Positions 7,275 to 16,252 are shown, counted from the stretch's first letter. The stretch is DNA of 52,949 nucleotides from an uncultured Oscillospiraceae bacterium (GCA_910585265.1 CAJUCA010000017.1:1-52949), one strand, 5' to 3'. Notes: generated by a model from the sequence alone, not told the origin. Program-made: numbers and translations.

Positions 7275-8989
7275 AGCGCACCAAAAGGAATCCCGCCGCC
7301 CGGGCCTATTTCCGGGCCTTTTATGATGGCAACCGCTTGAATTTCGGGCTCACCGCCCTGCTCACTCTGCTGGGCATTCCCGTCACGCTGTCGGTGTCCT
7401 GGTTGCTGGGCGAGCTGCTGGACGCCGCCTCCGCCAGGAGCATGGAGCAGCTGGTGCGGGCCGTCAAAATCTTTGTGCCCATCGCCCTCTTTTATGTGGC
7501 GCTGGACCTGGGCACCCATTGGGTCAAATCCAGGTTCCTCTGCCGGGCCATGGTCCAGTACAAAGCCCTGGCCTTCCGCAGGCTGTCCGAGAAGAGCATC
7601 AGCGCCTTTTCCCGGGAAAATACCGGCCGCTACCTGTCCATCCTCACCAACGACACCGGCACAATTGAGACAAACTATCTTGAAAGCAGCTTCAGAATCC
7701 TTGACAACGCGGTCCTGTTCCTTGGCTGCATCGGCATGATGCTGTGGTACAGCCCGATGCTGGCGGTCATTGTCGTCGCGTTCAGCGTTCTGCCCATCGC
7801 CGTGGCGGTGCTCACCGGCGGCATGCTCACCAGGCGGGAGCAGGAGGTCAGCGAGAAAAACGAGGGCTTCATGGCCCAGATCAAGGACCTGCTCAACGGA
7901 TTTTCCGTCATCAAGAGCTTTAAGGCGGAGGCCGCGGCCCAGCGGCAGTTCGACGCCGCCAGCCAGACTGCGGAGGACGCCAAGCGCCGCCGCCGCTGGA
8001 GCACGGGCCAGGTCACCACCCTGTCCGGCCTGTGCGGCTTCATCATGCAGTTCGGCATCTTCTTCATCGGCACCTACCTCGCAATCCGGGGACATGTCAC
8101 CGGCGGAACGGTGGTGGTGTTTGTCAACCTGTCCGGCACCATGCTGAACGCCATCCAGGTCGTCCCCCAGTGCTGGGCCAGCCGCAGGGCCGCCGCAGGG
8201 CTGGTGGAGAAGCTGGCGGCCGTCACCGAGGAGAACGCGGGGCGTTCCGGCGACCCAATCCCGCCGGTCCTCCGCGACGGCATCACCCTGGACCACGTCA
8301 CCTTCGGCTATGAGCCGGACAAGCCGGTGCTGGACGATATCTCCCTCACCCTGGAGCCGGGGAAGAAGTACGCCCTGGTGGGGGGCTCCGGGTCGGGCAA
8401 GTCCACCCTGTTGAACCTGCTCATGGGGGCCTATGACGGCTACGGCGGCTCCATCGCCATCGACGGCAAGGAGCTGCGGAAGGTGGACCCGGACAGCCTC
8501 TACGACCTGATGAGCCTCATCGGACAAAGCGTGTTCCTGTTCGACGACACCATCCGCGGCAATGTCACCATGTTCCGGGACTTCCCAGACCAGCTTGTGG
8601 AAAAAGCTATAAAGCAGTCCGGCCTGTCAGAGCTTTTGGCCCAGCGGGGGGAGGACTACCGCTGCGGCGAGAACGGCGCGGGTCTGTCCGGCGGGGAACG
8701 CCAGCGGGTGTCCATCGCCCGGTGCCTGCTCCGGGGCACCCCGGTGCTGCTGCTGGACGAGGCCACCGCCGCCCTGGACAACCAGACCGCCTTCGCCGTC
8801 ACTGACGCCATCCTCCACCTGGACGGCCTGACCCGGCTGGTAGTCACCCACCGGCTGGACGAGACGCTGATGGCCCAATACGACGAGATCCTGGTGCTCC
8901 GGAACGGGCGCATCCAGGAGCGGGGCGGCTTCCGCCAGCTCATGGAGCGGAAGGGGTACTTCTACTCCCTGTATACTCTGACTGCATGA
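7271..8989 (+). CDS. ABC transporter, fused permease and ATP-binding protein (exporter type)
   Basis: 572-aa half-transporter. The N-terminal 300 residues hold about six transmembrane helices in the ABC exporter arrangement. The C-terminal nucleotide-binding domain has Walker A GGSGSGKST, Q-loop LIGQSVFLFDD, signature LSGGERQRVSIARCLL, Walker B VLLLDEATAALD and switch VTHR. The length suits a homodimer or heterodimer half. The start is the ATG at 7271 because AGGAGGAG lies before it; the in-frame GTG 27 nt earlier lies inside the upstream gene. Substrate unknown. Confidence 0.94.
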   Translation: MKRTKRNPAARAYFRAFYDGNRLNFGLTALLTLLGIPVTLSVSWLLGELLDAASARSMEQLVRAVKIFVPIALFYVALDLGTHWVKSRFLCRAMVQYKALAFRRLSEKSISAFSRENTGRYLSILTNDTGTIETNYLESSFRILDNAVLFLGCIGMMLWYSPMLAVIVVAFSVLPIAVAVLTGGMLTRREQEVSEKNEGFMAQIKDLLNGFSVIKSFKAEAAAQRQFDAASQTAEDAKRRRRWSTGQVTTLSGLCGFIMQFGIFFIGTYLAIRGHVTGGTVVVFVNLSGTMLNAIQVVPQCWASRRAAAGLVEKLAAVTEENAGRSGDPIPPVLRDGITLDHVTFGYEPDKPVLDDISLTLEPGKKYALVGGSGSGKSTLLNLLMGAYDGYGGSIAIDGKELRKVDPDSLYDLMSLIGQSVFLFDDTIRGNVTMFRDFPDQLVEKAIKQSGLSELLAQRGEDYRCGENGAGLSGGERQRVSIARCLLRGTPVLLLDEATAALDNQTAFAVTDAILHLDGLTRLVVTHRLDETLMAQYDEILVLRNGRIQERGGFRQLMERKGYFYSLYTLTA

Positions 8990-9019
8990 AAACCGGGCGG
9001 CATCTGCCGCCCGGTTTTT
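8990..9019. terminator. Bidirectional terminator between the ABC exporter and GNAT genes
   Basis: AAACCGGGCGGCA / TGCCGCCCGGTTTTT stem with a short loop, starting right after the exporter stop. A-tract and T-tract on opposite sides let it serve both convergent genes. Confidence 0.85.
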
Positions 9020-9020
9020 G

Positions 9021-9494
9021 CTACAGCTCTTTGACCAGCAGGATATACTCCCGGTTCCGCAGCCGTTCCCGGAAGCCGCACCGCCGGAACAGCTCCGCCG
9101 CCGGGTTGTCTATGGCGATATTGTCCGCCAGCCGCTTCACGCCGTTCTCCCCGGCGGCGGCGCACAGAAGCTCCAGGCCCTGCCGCCCGAAGCCCAGGCC
9201 CCGGTACCGGGCGGACACCAGCACGTCGCAGAGGTACTCCCCCAGCTCCCCGTCGTAGTGGTAGGCCGCCTCCCCCACCAAGGCCCCGTCCGATTCCCGG
9301 CGCAGGCAGCGGTAAAACCGCTCCCCCGTGCCGTCCTCCACCCACCGGGCGTACCAGTCCGCCCAGCGTTCCCGGGGAAAGCGGATGGTCCCGCCGTAGG
9401 CGTGGTTATAGGCCATGGTGTCCGGGTCGGCCAGCAGCTCCTGGCGGAAGGACAATTCCTCCAGCCCGGGGCGGTACAGTGAAACGTGTTCCAT
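9021..9494 (-). CDS. GNAT family N-acetyltransferase
   Basis: 157-aa acetyl-CoA-dependent acetyltransferase. The acetyl-CoA loop is RYRGLGFG within the central strand-helix (VLVSARYRGLGFGRQGLELL), and the C-terminal NPAAELFRRCGF motif is typical of the RimJ/RimL-like subgroup. It follows the DUF362 gene by 12 nt on the same strand and is probably co-transcribed. Substrate unknown. Confidence 0.88.
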   Translation of the reverse strand: MEHVSLYRPGLEELSFRQELLADPDTMAYNHAYGGTIRFPRERWADWYARWVEDGTGERFYRCLRRESDGALVGEAAYHYDGELGEYLCDVLVSARYRGLGFGRQGLELLCAAAGENGVKRLADNIAIDNPAAELFRRCGFRERLRNREYILLVKEL

Positions 9495-9506
9495 AGCGTC
9501 CTCCTT

Positions 9507-10658
9507 TTAGCGGTTTAACAGCTTTGCGGCGGCGGTGCGGCGCACCACCAGCGCGCTTTTCGGGCAGAACTCCTGGCAGCAGAAGCAGCGGATGCACTTC
9601 TTCCGGTGAATCCGGGGCTTCCCGCCCCTCATCACGATGGCGTCCGCCGGGCACACCTCCCGGCACTTGCCGCATCCCACGCACTTCTCCCGCTCCAGAC
9701 CAGGCCGCTGGGCCAGCAGCCGCTTTATCGCCGCCCCCTTCAGCCGCCCCCGCAGGCTCGTCCCGTCCCCCTGGAACAGGTGGCCCGCCGCCGCCCGCGC
9801 CAGCTTGAAGTCCGGGATGGCAAAGGCGGCGGCATCGCCCTCCACCGTCAGCTCCTCCGCCGAGGCCGGGATCAGCCCCCGCTCCACCGCCGCTTTCAGG
9901 GTGGGCACCCCCTCCGGCCCCAGGCCGATGAGCTTCGCGCACAGCAGATCCACTTTGTGGGGGCTGTCCGAGGCCAGCACCGCCCCCATGTGCCGGGGGG
10001 TGCCGCCGCCGGGGCCGTTTCCCTCCATGCACTCCACCGCGTCCACGATGGTGAGCCGGGGCTTGAAATACTCATCCAGATCCACGATCATCCGGGCAAA
10101 GTCCATGGTGTCGGGGTAGCGGAAATGATACTCCGGCTTCACCGTCCCCGGAACGGCCCCGAACATATTTTTCGCCCCGCAGGTCATGCCCATCATGCCG
10201 TGGGTTTTCAGCTTGCACAGGTCAATGATGGCGTCCGCCCCGTCCAGCCACCCGGTATAGCGGAAGCTCCGGCACACCCTTCCCTCCGGGAAGGACGCCT
10301 CCCGCTCCGTGAAGTCCTGGTTCAGCCTGCCGCCGTACCGCTCCACCGCCCCCAGGCCGGCGGCGGCATACGCCCGGTTCACAAGGGCGGCGTGATAAAG
10401 CCCGCCGGGGCTGTCCCCCGCCACCACCTCCGCCCCCCGCTCCGTCAGCAGCTCCGCCAGGGCGCACAGGAGGGCCGGATGGGTGGTGGCCGCCTTCTCC
10501 GGCTCCACCCCGGACACAAGGTTCACCTTGACGGCAATCCTCATCCCCGGCCCCGCCCAGTCCAGCCCGCCCAGGGGGGCCAACGCCCGCTTTAGAGCGG
10601 CCCGCACCGTCTCGTGCCCGTAGCTGCCGCAGGGGGTGATCACCACATCCGGCCCCAC
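9507..10658 (-). CDS. DUF362 domain protein with two [4Fe-4S] ferredoxin motifs
   Basis: 383 aa. The N-terminal DUF362 domain (about 1-290) includes KVNLVSG and DAIIDLCKLKTHGMMGMTCGAKNMFG. Two ferredoxin-type clusters follow at the C terminus: CVGCGKCREVCPADAI and CIRCFCCQEFCPKSAL. DUF362 proteins are predicted redox proteins without an agreed reaction. The start is a GTG preceded by GAGGAGGAG. The gene begins only about 15 nt after the terminator of ispH-S1, so expression by readthrough or from a promoter inside the preceding gene has to be assumed. Confidence 0.9.
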   Translation of the reverse strand: MGPDVVITPCGSYGHETVRAALKRALAPLGGLDWAGPGMRIAVKVNLVSGVEPEKAATTHPALLCALAELLTERGAEVVAGDSPGGLYHAALVNRAYAAAGLGAVERYGGRLNQDFTEREASFPEGRVCRSFRYTGWLDGADAIIDLCKLKTHGMMGMTCGAKNMFGAVPGTVKPEYHFRYPDTMDFARMIVDLDEYFKPRLTIVDAVECMEGNGPGGGTPRHMGAVLASDSPHKVDLLCAKLIGLGPEGVPTLKAAVERGLIPASAEELTVEGDAAAFAIPDFKLARAAAGHLFQGDGTSLRGRLKGAAIKRLLAQRPGLEREKCVGCGKCREVCPADAIVMRGGKPRIHRKKCIRCFCCQEFCPKSALVVRRTAAAKLLNR

Positions 10659-10673
10659 GCCGCTCCTCCTCTC

Positions 10674-10706
10674 AAAAAAGGCTGCCGCGGAAGCGGCAGC
10701 CTTTTT
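10674..10706 (-). terminator. Terminator after the ispH-S1 gene
   Basis: On the minus strand AAAAAGGCTGCCGC, a TTCC loop, GCGGCAGCC and TTTTTT, 15 nt after the ispH-S1 stop and immediately before the ribosome site of the DUF362 gene. Confidence 0.85.
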
Positions 10707-10720
10707 CCACGGTATTTGAA

Positions 10721-12670
10721 TTACTCCGCCTCGGACTCGTCCTCAGCCTCATCGGCGGGGCCTTCCTCCAGCAAGGCGCGGATGGACAGGGAGACCTTCT
10801 TGTTCTCCTCGTCGATGGCGATGATCTTGGCGTCCACCACATCGCCCTCCGCCAGCACGTCGCCGGGCTTCTCCACCCGGTGATCCGCAATCTGGGAGAT
10901 GTGGATCAGGCCGTCCACGCCGGGGACGATCTCGGCGAAGGCACCGAAGGTCATCAGCTTCACCACCCGAACGGCGGCGGTGTCGCCCACGGCGTACTTG
11001 GTGGTGAACACAGTCCAGGGCTCCTGGCTGTGATCCTTCATGCCCAGGGAGATCTTCTTCTTCTCCGGGTCGAAGGAGATGACGTACACCTCCACGGGGT
11101 CGCCCACGGACACCACCTCGGCGGGGGTCTTGATCCGGGACCAGGACAGCTCGGAGATGTGGACCATGCCGTCCACGCCGCCGATGTCCACAAACGCGCC
11201 GTAGGAGGTCAGGCTCTTGACGGTGCCGCTGTAGTGCTTGCCCACCTCGATGTTGTTCCAGATCTCGGCGGCGGCGGCGGCCCGGGCCTCGGCGGCCACG
11301 GCGCGGATGGAGCCCACCACCCGGCGGCGGGCGCGGTTCACCTCGGTGACGCGCAGCTTCACCCGGGTCTTGACCATCTCGGACAGGTCGGCCCCCCGGG
11401 GCTTGCCGGACTGGGAGGCGGGGATGAACACCCGGATTCCCTTGACGCTGGCCACCAGGCCACCCTTGTTCTCCTCGGTGATGATGCCCTCCAGAACGTC
11501 CTTGCTCTCCACGGCGTTCTCCACGATCTCCCAGTTCTTGTCCGCGTCCAGACGCTTCTTGGACAGAACCACCACGCAGTCCCGGTCGCTGACCAGGCGG
11601 ACCACGGCCTCGATCTCATCGCCCACCTTGGCGATGTCCTCCACCTTCACGTCGGGATCGTCGCTCAGCTCAGACAGAGGGATGCTGCCGGGGTACTTGA
11701 CGCCCAGCTCCACCTGAATCTCGGTGGGCGTGATAGCCGCAACCGTTCCCGTGACCCGATCCCCCGTATTCAAAATTTTGAACGACTCCTCCAGCATTTC
11801 CGCGAAGGACTGTTCAATCTCCATAATTTCATCGCTCATCTTGTTGCTGACCTCCTTTATTATCCACCCCGGCGTGGATGCGCCGGCGGTGATTCCAAGC
11901 GTGCCAACCGACTGGAACCGGCCCATGTCAATGTCCCGCCCCCGCTCCGCCTGCACCACCATGGGACAGCGGCGGGCGCACAGCTGGATAAGCCTCCTGG
12001 TGTTGGAGCTTTTCTGATCGCCGATGACGATCATCGCGTCGCATTGCGCGGCCAGCTCCAGGGCCTCAGATTGACGCCTGGACGTAGCACCACATATTGT
12101 ATCAAAAAATTCTGCGTTTGTACACACTTTTTTTGCGTTTTCCACGGTTTTTTTCCAGCCGGCCTCAATGGCCGTGGTCTGGGAGACAAATGTCAGCGGC
12201 TGAGCGTACAGTTCCGGGTTTTTCGCCAAAGTTTCCGCCAATTCCTCCCAGCCGGACACGGCAAACCCCCGGGAGGTGCAGCCCAGTATGCCCACAATCT
12301 CCGGGTGGTCGGCCTCGCCCACCACCACCGGCGTGCGCCCCCGGGCCTCCGCCTCCCGGACGACGGCGTGGATCTGGGTGACGTTGGGGCAGGTGGCGTC
12401 GATGACTCGGCAGCCCCGGGCGGCCAGCGCGGCGTACACCCGGTCCGGCTCCCCGTGGGCCCGTATGAGCACCGCCGCCCCCTCCGGGGCCTCCTCCGGG
12501 GTGTGGATGGTCACCGCCCCCATGTCCTCCAGGCGGCGGATCACGTGGTCGTTGTGGGTCAGGTGGCCCAGCAGGTACACCGGGCCCTCCCCCGCCGCCC
12601 GCTCCGCCAGCTCCACCGCCCGGCGCACGCCGTAGCAGAACCCCGCCGTTTTCGCCAGCCGGACGTTCAT
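10721..12670 (-). CDS. ispH: Fused 4-hydroxy-3-methylbut-2-enyl diphosphate reductase / S1-domain ribosomal protein
   Basis: 649 aa. Residues 1 to about 280 are IspH, the [4Fe-4S] enzyme making IPP and DMAPP in the MEP pathway. Cluster cysteines lie in GFCYGV (Cys12), DATCPNVTQ and DTICGATSRRQ, with the GDQKSSNTRRL motif. Residues about 300-640 contain four S1 RNA-binding repeats, two with the classical GVDGMVHISELSW and GVDGLIHISQIAD form, and an acidic C-terminal tail. The fusion of IspH and S1 is a known Clostridia arrangement. The start overlaps the plsC stop by 4 nt (ATGA). It belongs to the cmk-plsC-ispH run. Confidence 0.95.
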   Translation of the reverse strand: MNVRLAKTAGFCYGVRRAVELAERAAGEGPVYLLGHLTHNDHVIRRLEDMGAVTIHTPEEAPEGAAVLIRAHGEPDRVYAALAARGCRVIDATCPNVTQIHAVVREAEARGRTPVVVGEADHPEIVGILGCTSRGFAVSGWEELAETLAKNPELYAQPLTFVSQTTAIEAGWKKTVENAKKVCTNAEFFDTICGATSRRQSEALELAAQCDAMIVIGDQKSSNTRRLIQLCARRCPMVVQAERGRDIDMGRFQSVGTLGITAGASTPGWIIKEVSNKMSDEIMEIEQSFAEMLEESFKILNTGDRVTGTVAAITPTEIQVELGVKYPGSIPLSELSDDPDVKVEDIAKVGDEIEAVVRLVSDRDCVVVLSKKRLDADKNWEIVENAVESKDVLEGIITEENKGGLVASVKGIRVFIPASQSGKPRGADLSEMVKTRVKLRVTEVNRARRRVVGSIRAVAAEARAAAAAEIWNNIEVGKHYSGTVKSLTSYGAFVDIGGVDGMVHISELSWSRIKTPAEVVSVGDPVEVYVISFDPEKKKISLGMKDHSQEPWTVFTTKYAVGDTAAVRVVKLMTFGAFAEIVPGVDGLIHISQIADHRVEKPGDVLAEGDVVDAKIIAIDEENKKVSLSIRALLEEGPADEAEDESEAE

Positions 12671-13260
12671 GCCGCCTGCTCCTCCAACGCCCGGACCCGC
12701 TCCATCAGGTCGTCCGCGATGCGCTGGTAGTCCTCCGGGGTGGGCTTGCGGCCCTCAAACTCCGGGTGGTACGGCTCCCCGAACACAATGGTGGTCCGGC
12801 GGAACCGCCGCTTCTTCGTGGGGATGTAGATGGGCACGATGGGCGCGCCGGTGCGGGTGGCGAACATGGCCGCGCCGGTGCGGGCCTCGGAGTCCTCCCC
12901 GTCCTTCACCCGGGTGCCCTGGGGGAACATCAGCAGCTTCTCGCCCCCCCGGAGGATCCGCATGGCCTCCTTCAGGGCCCCCACGTCGGCCTTGCCCCGC
13001 TTCACGCCGAAGATGCCCGCCTTCCGCAGGAGGAAGCCCAGGATGGGCCACTTCATGACCTCCTCCTTCGCCATCACGCGGACCTGCCGCCGCCAGCCCA
13101 GGCAGCACACCACGTACAGCGGATCGCCCAGGGTGCTGTGGTTGCCGCACAGCAGGGCCGCCCCCTCCGGCACCCGCTCCACCCCCACCGCCTTCCAGGG
13201 ATGGAGCAGCTTCATATAAACCCAGATGATGGGGTAGAGCACCGCGTATACCTTATTCAT
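12667..13260 (-). CDS. plsC: 1-acyl-sn-glycerol-3-phosphate acyltransferase
   Basis: 197-aa membrane-associated acyltransferase of phospholipid synthesis. The catalytic HX4D motif is NHSTLGDP (His39, Asp44 region), and the glycerol-phosphate site is FPQGTRVKDGE (FPEGTR-like). The N-terminal hydrophobic stretch (YPIIWVYMKLL) anchors it to the membrane. The start overlaps the end of cmk by 8 nt and the stop overlaps ispH by 4 nt, so translation is coupled. The order cmk-plsC-ispH/S1 is common in Clostridia. Confidence 0.93.
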   Translation of the reverse strand: MNKVYAVLYPIIWVYMKLLHPWKAVGVERVPEGAALLCGNHSTLGDPLYVVCCLGWRRQVRVMAKEEVMKWPILGFLLRKAGIFGVKRGKADVGALKEAMRILRGGEKLLMFPQGTRVKDGEDSEARTGAAMFATRTGAPIVPIYIPTKKRRFRRTTIVFGEPYHPEFEGRKPTPEDYQRIADDLMERVRALEEQAA

Positions 13261-13951
13261 GTCCTTCCCCCTCCGTCAATCCCAGGTGCTTCCGGGCCAG
13301 CCCCAGCAGAAGCTGGAAGCTCCCCTCCAGATCCAGGCTGGTGGTGTCCGCCACCACCGCGTCCTCCGCCTGCCGCAGGGGGGCGGCCTCCCGCTGGCTG
13401 TCCCGGCGGTCCCGCTCCACCACCTCGGCCAGCACCTGATCAAACTCCGCCGCCTGGCCCCGCTCCCGCAGCTCCCGGCAGCGACGCTCCGCCCGGGCCT
13501 CGGCCGCGGCGGTGAGGTAGATTTTCAAGTCCGCGCCGGGGAGCACCACCGTGCCGATGTCCCGGCCGTCCATGATCACGTCGTGCTCCGCCGCCGCCCT
13601 GCGCTGCATCTCCAGCAGGAAGTCCCGCACCGCCGGGATGGCCGCCGCCTTGGAGGCCGCGGCGGACACCTCGTTGTGCCGGATGGCCTCCGTCACGTCC
13701 GCCCCGTCCAGGAACATATGCTGAAGCCCGTCCTCCCCATAGCCCATGGTGATGGACAGACCCGGCAGCAGCTCCGACACCGCCACCCCGTCGGCGGGGT
13801 CAACCCCCCGCTCCAGCGCGGCCAGTCCCACCGTGCGGTAGATGGCCCCGGTGTCCACGTACAAAAAGCCCAACACCCTTGCCAACGCCTTGGCCAGGGT
13901 GGATTTTCCCGCCCCGGCGGGGCCGTCGATGGCGATACTGCGGTACTTCAT
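13253..13951 (-). CDS. cmk: Cytidylate kinase
   Basis: 232-aa NMP kinase phosphorylating CMP/dCMP. The P-loop is GPAGAGKSTLAKALA at residues 10-24. DTGAIYRT is the family-specific motif, DGRDIGTVVLPGA binds the nucleotide, and RAERRCRELRERG is the lid region. The ribosome site AGGAAAGG is correctly spaced. The upstream neighbour on the strand is the HI0933-type flavoprotein gene, and MITE copy 3 occupies the gap and ends about 26 nt before this start codon. Confidence 0.95.
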   Translation of the reverse strand: MKYRSIAIDGPAGAGKSTLAKALARVLGFLYVDTGAIYRTVGLAALERGVDPADGVAVSELLPGLSITMGYGEDGLQHMFLDGADVTEAIRHNEVSAAASKAAAIPAVRDFLLEMQRRAAAEHDVIMDGRDIGTVVLPGADLKIYLTAAAEARAERRCRELRERGQAAEFDQVLAEVVERDRRDSQREAAPLRQAEDAVVADTTSLDLEGSFQLLLGLARKHLGLTEGEGHE

Positions 13952-13977
13952 GGCACAACGCCCTTTCCTGTTCTTTA

Positions 13978-14139
13978 GAACCTGTATTCACAACCTCGAT
14001 CCACCGTCTGGGCAGGTCTTTTCCCGTCATGCTTCGTTGTGATTTCTTGAAATAAATACAATTATTCCTGCGAAATCCCGCCTCACCTGACGGGAAAATC
14101 CCTCGTCCATCCGGCGGTTCCGGCTGTGAATACAGGTTC
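13978..14139 (+). mobile_element. MITE-like palindromic element, copy 3
   Basis: 162 bp, the most diverged of the GAACC-type copies, flanked by TTA (13975-13977) and TTA (14140-14142). The right TTA is the complement of the TAA stop of the flavoprotein gene. Stem bases differ from other copies yet remain paired: TTTTCCCGTCA with TGACGGGAAAA, and GATTTC with GAAATC. It lies inside a co-directional gene run, so it is probably transcribed as an intergenic hairpin before cmk. Confidence 0.9.
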
Positions 14140-15393
14140 TTACCGGCGGCCCGCCCGCTCCGCCGCGGCCAGCCCCGCCGCGTGCCCGGTGGCCCAGGCG
14201 ATCTGCAAATTGAACCCGCCGGTGTAGCCGTCCACGTCCAGCACTTCCCCGGCGAAGAACAGGCCCGCCGCCTTTTTCGATTCCATGGTTTTGGGGTCCA
14301 CCTCCCCCACGGCCACGCCGCCGGAGGTGACCACCGCCTCCTCCACCGGGCGGGGGCCTGTGAGGGGGACAGTAAAATCCTTCAGCGTCTCCAGCAAAGC
14401 CCGCCGCTGCTCCCTGCGCAGGCTGTGGGCCTTGGCCTCCCCGGGCACGCCGGACCGGGCCCCGATCACGGGAATCAGGCTCCGGGGCACCAGCCCCCCC
14501 GCCACGTTGGAGAAGTCCTGGTTGGCCCGCTCCTTGAACTCCCGCACCAGGCGGGCGTCCAGGGTCTGCTCGTCCAGGGCGGGCTTCAGATCGATGTGGG
14601 CGGTATAGATCCGCCGCCCGAAGTCCAGATGGGCGGAGGCGGACAGCACCAGCGGCCCGGACAGCCCGAAGTGGGTGAACAGCAGCTCCCCCTGCTCCCG
14701 GAAGGCGGTCCTGCCCCGGTCGTCCCTCACCCGCAGCTCCACGTTCCGCAGGGACAGCCCCTGGAGCTGGGCGCAGCAGGGATCGTCCGACTCCAGCGGC
14801 ACCAAAGACCCCCGGAGGGGCGTGACGGTGTGCCCCACCCCCCGGGCCAGGGCGTAGCCCTCCCCGGTGGAGCCGGTGCGGGGGTAGGACGCCCCCCCGG
14901 TGGCCAGCACCACCGCCCCGAATTGGGACAGCCTGCCGCCCTGCTCCGTCACCATCTCAGCCAGCCGCCCGTCCTGCGCCGTCAGGCCCGTCAGACGGTC
15001 CCGGCGCAGATCCACCCCCTGGCGGCGCAGCTCAAAAAACAGGGCGTCCACAATGTCCGCCGCCCTGTCGGACACGGGGAACACCCGCTTCCCCCGCTCC
15101 GTTTTCAGCGGCACCCCCAAGCCCTCAAAAAAGTCCATGGCGTCCTGGGGGGAGAAGCGGCTGAACGCGCTGAACAAAAACCGCCCGTTCCGGGGGATGG
15201 CGGCCAGCAGCTCGTCCCGGCCGCAGTTGTTGGTGAGGTTACAGCGGCCCTTTCCGGTGATATACAGCTTCCGGCCCACCTTCTCGTTGGGCTCCAGCAG
15301 CACCACGTCCGCCCCGGCCCTGGCGGCGGCAATGGCGGCCATCATCCCCGCCGCCCCGCCCCCGGCCACAATCACCCTATTGCTGTGTCCCAT
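14140..15393 (-). CDS. HI0933/YhiN-type FAD-dependent oxidoreductase
   Basis: 417-aa flavoprotein. The N-terminal FAD-binding motif is VIVAGGGAAGMMAAIAAA, followed by NEKVGRKLYITGKGRCNLTNN, the hallmark of the HI0933/BaiN-like family. The C terminus has TSGGVAVGEVDPKTMESK and GYTGGFNLQIAWATGHAAG. The biochemical role of most family members is uncertain. The start is the ATG at 15393, preceded by AGAAGGTGGAG; an in-frame ATG 15 nt upstream is poorly placed. It overlaps the end of the RpiR-type gene by 17 nt. Its TAA stop is duplicated by the insertion of MITE copy 3. Confidence 0.93.
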   Translation of the reverse strand: MGHSNRVIVAGGGAAGMMAAIAAARAGADVVLLEPNEKVGRKLYITGKGRCNLTNNCGRDELLAAIPRNGRFLFSAFSRFSPQDAMDFFEGLGVPLKTERGKRVFPVSDRAADIVDALFFELRRQGVDLRRDRLTGLTAQDGRLAEMVTEQGGRLSQFGAVVLATGGASYPRTGSTGEGYALARGVGHTVTPLRGSLVPLESDDPCCAQLQGLSLRNVELRVRDDRGRTAFREQGELLFTHFGLSGPLVLSASAHLDFGRRIYTAHIDLKPALDEQTLDARLVREFKERANQDFSNVAGGLVPRSLIPVIGARSGVPGEAKAHSLRREQRRALLETLKDFTVPLTGPRPVEEAVVTSGGVAVGEVDPKTMESKKAAGLFFAGEVLDVDGYTGGFNLQIAWATGHAAGLAAAERAGRR

Positions 15394-16252
15394 ACTCCAC
15401 CTTCTCATAGACCTGGTATTCGTCCCAGATCTGCTCCAGCCGCCGGAAGGTGGCGGTGACCTCGTCGGACTTCTTCCGCCCCACCGCCACGATCAGCGCG
15501 TTGATCACCGACAAAGGGGCCACCAGCGAGTCGGCGAAGGACGCCATGTCGCTTTTCGCCAGCAGGCGGTAATTTGCCGTGTCGTACAGGGGGGACAGCT
15601 CGCTGTCGGTGAGGGCCACCACCGTGGCCCCCTGATCCCGGGCGAACTCCAGGGCCCGCACGGAGCGGGTGGAGTACCGGGGGAAGCTGATGCCGATGAC
15701 CACGTCCCCCTCCCCCACCCGGAGCAGCTGCTCAAACATATCGCTGGCCAGGCTGGCCTGCACCTGGCACACGTTGTCGAAGATCAGCTTGAAATAGAAG
15801 GTGAGGAAATCCGCCAGGGCGGACGACGACCTGGCCCCTAAAATATAGATCCTCCTGGCCCCCACGATGGCCTCCACCGTGGCGGCGAAGTCCTCCCGGC
15901 TCAGCTCCTCCAGGGACATCCGCAGCTTTTCGATGTCCGCCCGCACCACCTTCTCCAGCACGTCCCGGGTGCCCAGGCGGTCGTAGGACACCTCGATGCG
16001 CTGCACGGTGGTGAGCTTGGAGCGGATCATCTCCTGCATGGCCTTCTGCATGGCGGGATAGCCGTCATAGCCCAGCTCGGCGGCGAACCGCACCACGGTG
16101 GACTCGCTGATCCGCACCGTCTGGCCCAGCTTCGCCGCCGTCATAAAGGCGGCCTTGTCATAATTTTCCAGGATGTACCGGGCGATGAGCTTCTGCCCCT
16201 TGGAGAATCCCGCCATCCCGCTCTGGATCGCGCTTAATATGTCACGGCTCAT
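15377..16252 (-). CDS. RpiR family transcriptional regulator
   Basis: 291 aa. The N-terminal HTH_6 domain (residues 1-80; FSKGQKLIARYILENYDKAA, then VRISESTVVRFAAELGYDGY) is followed by a SIS sugar-phosphate-binding domain (RIYILGARSSSALADFL and later GISFPRYSTRSV). Family members sense phosphosugars. The start codon gives MSRDILSAIQ and has AGGGG upstream; the longer open frame overlaps rluB and lacks a ribosome site. It has its own promoter at 16330-16358 and overlaps the flavoprotein gene downstream. Confidence 0.92.
   Translation of the reverse strand: MSRDILSAIQSGMAGFSKGQKLIARYILENYDKAAFMTAAKLGQTVRISESTVVRFAAELGYDGYPAMQKAMQEMIRSKLTTVQRIEVSYDRLGTRDVLEKVVRADIEKLRMSLEELSREDFAATVEAIVGARRIYILGARSSSALADFLTFYFKLIFDNVCQVQASLASDMFEQLLRVGEGDVVIGISFPRYSTRSVRALEFARDQGATVVALTDSELSPLYDTANYRLLAKSDMASFADSLVAPLSVINALIVAVGRKKSDEVTATFRRLEQIWDEYQVYEKVEYGTQQ

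Noticed and set aside
10880..12730. 616-codon open frame on the + strand opposite ispH-S1
   Set aside because: Antisense shadow of a GC-rich gene: His/Leu/Gly/Val-rich low-complexity translation, no domain, no ribosome site, and the minus strand carries an unmistakable IspH-S1.
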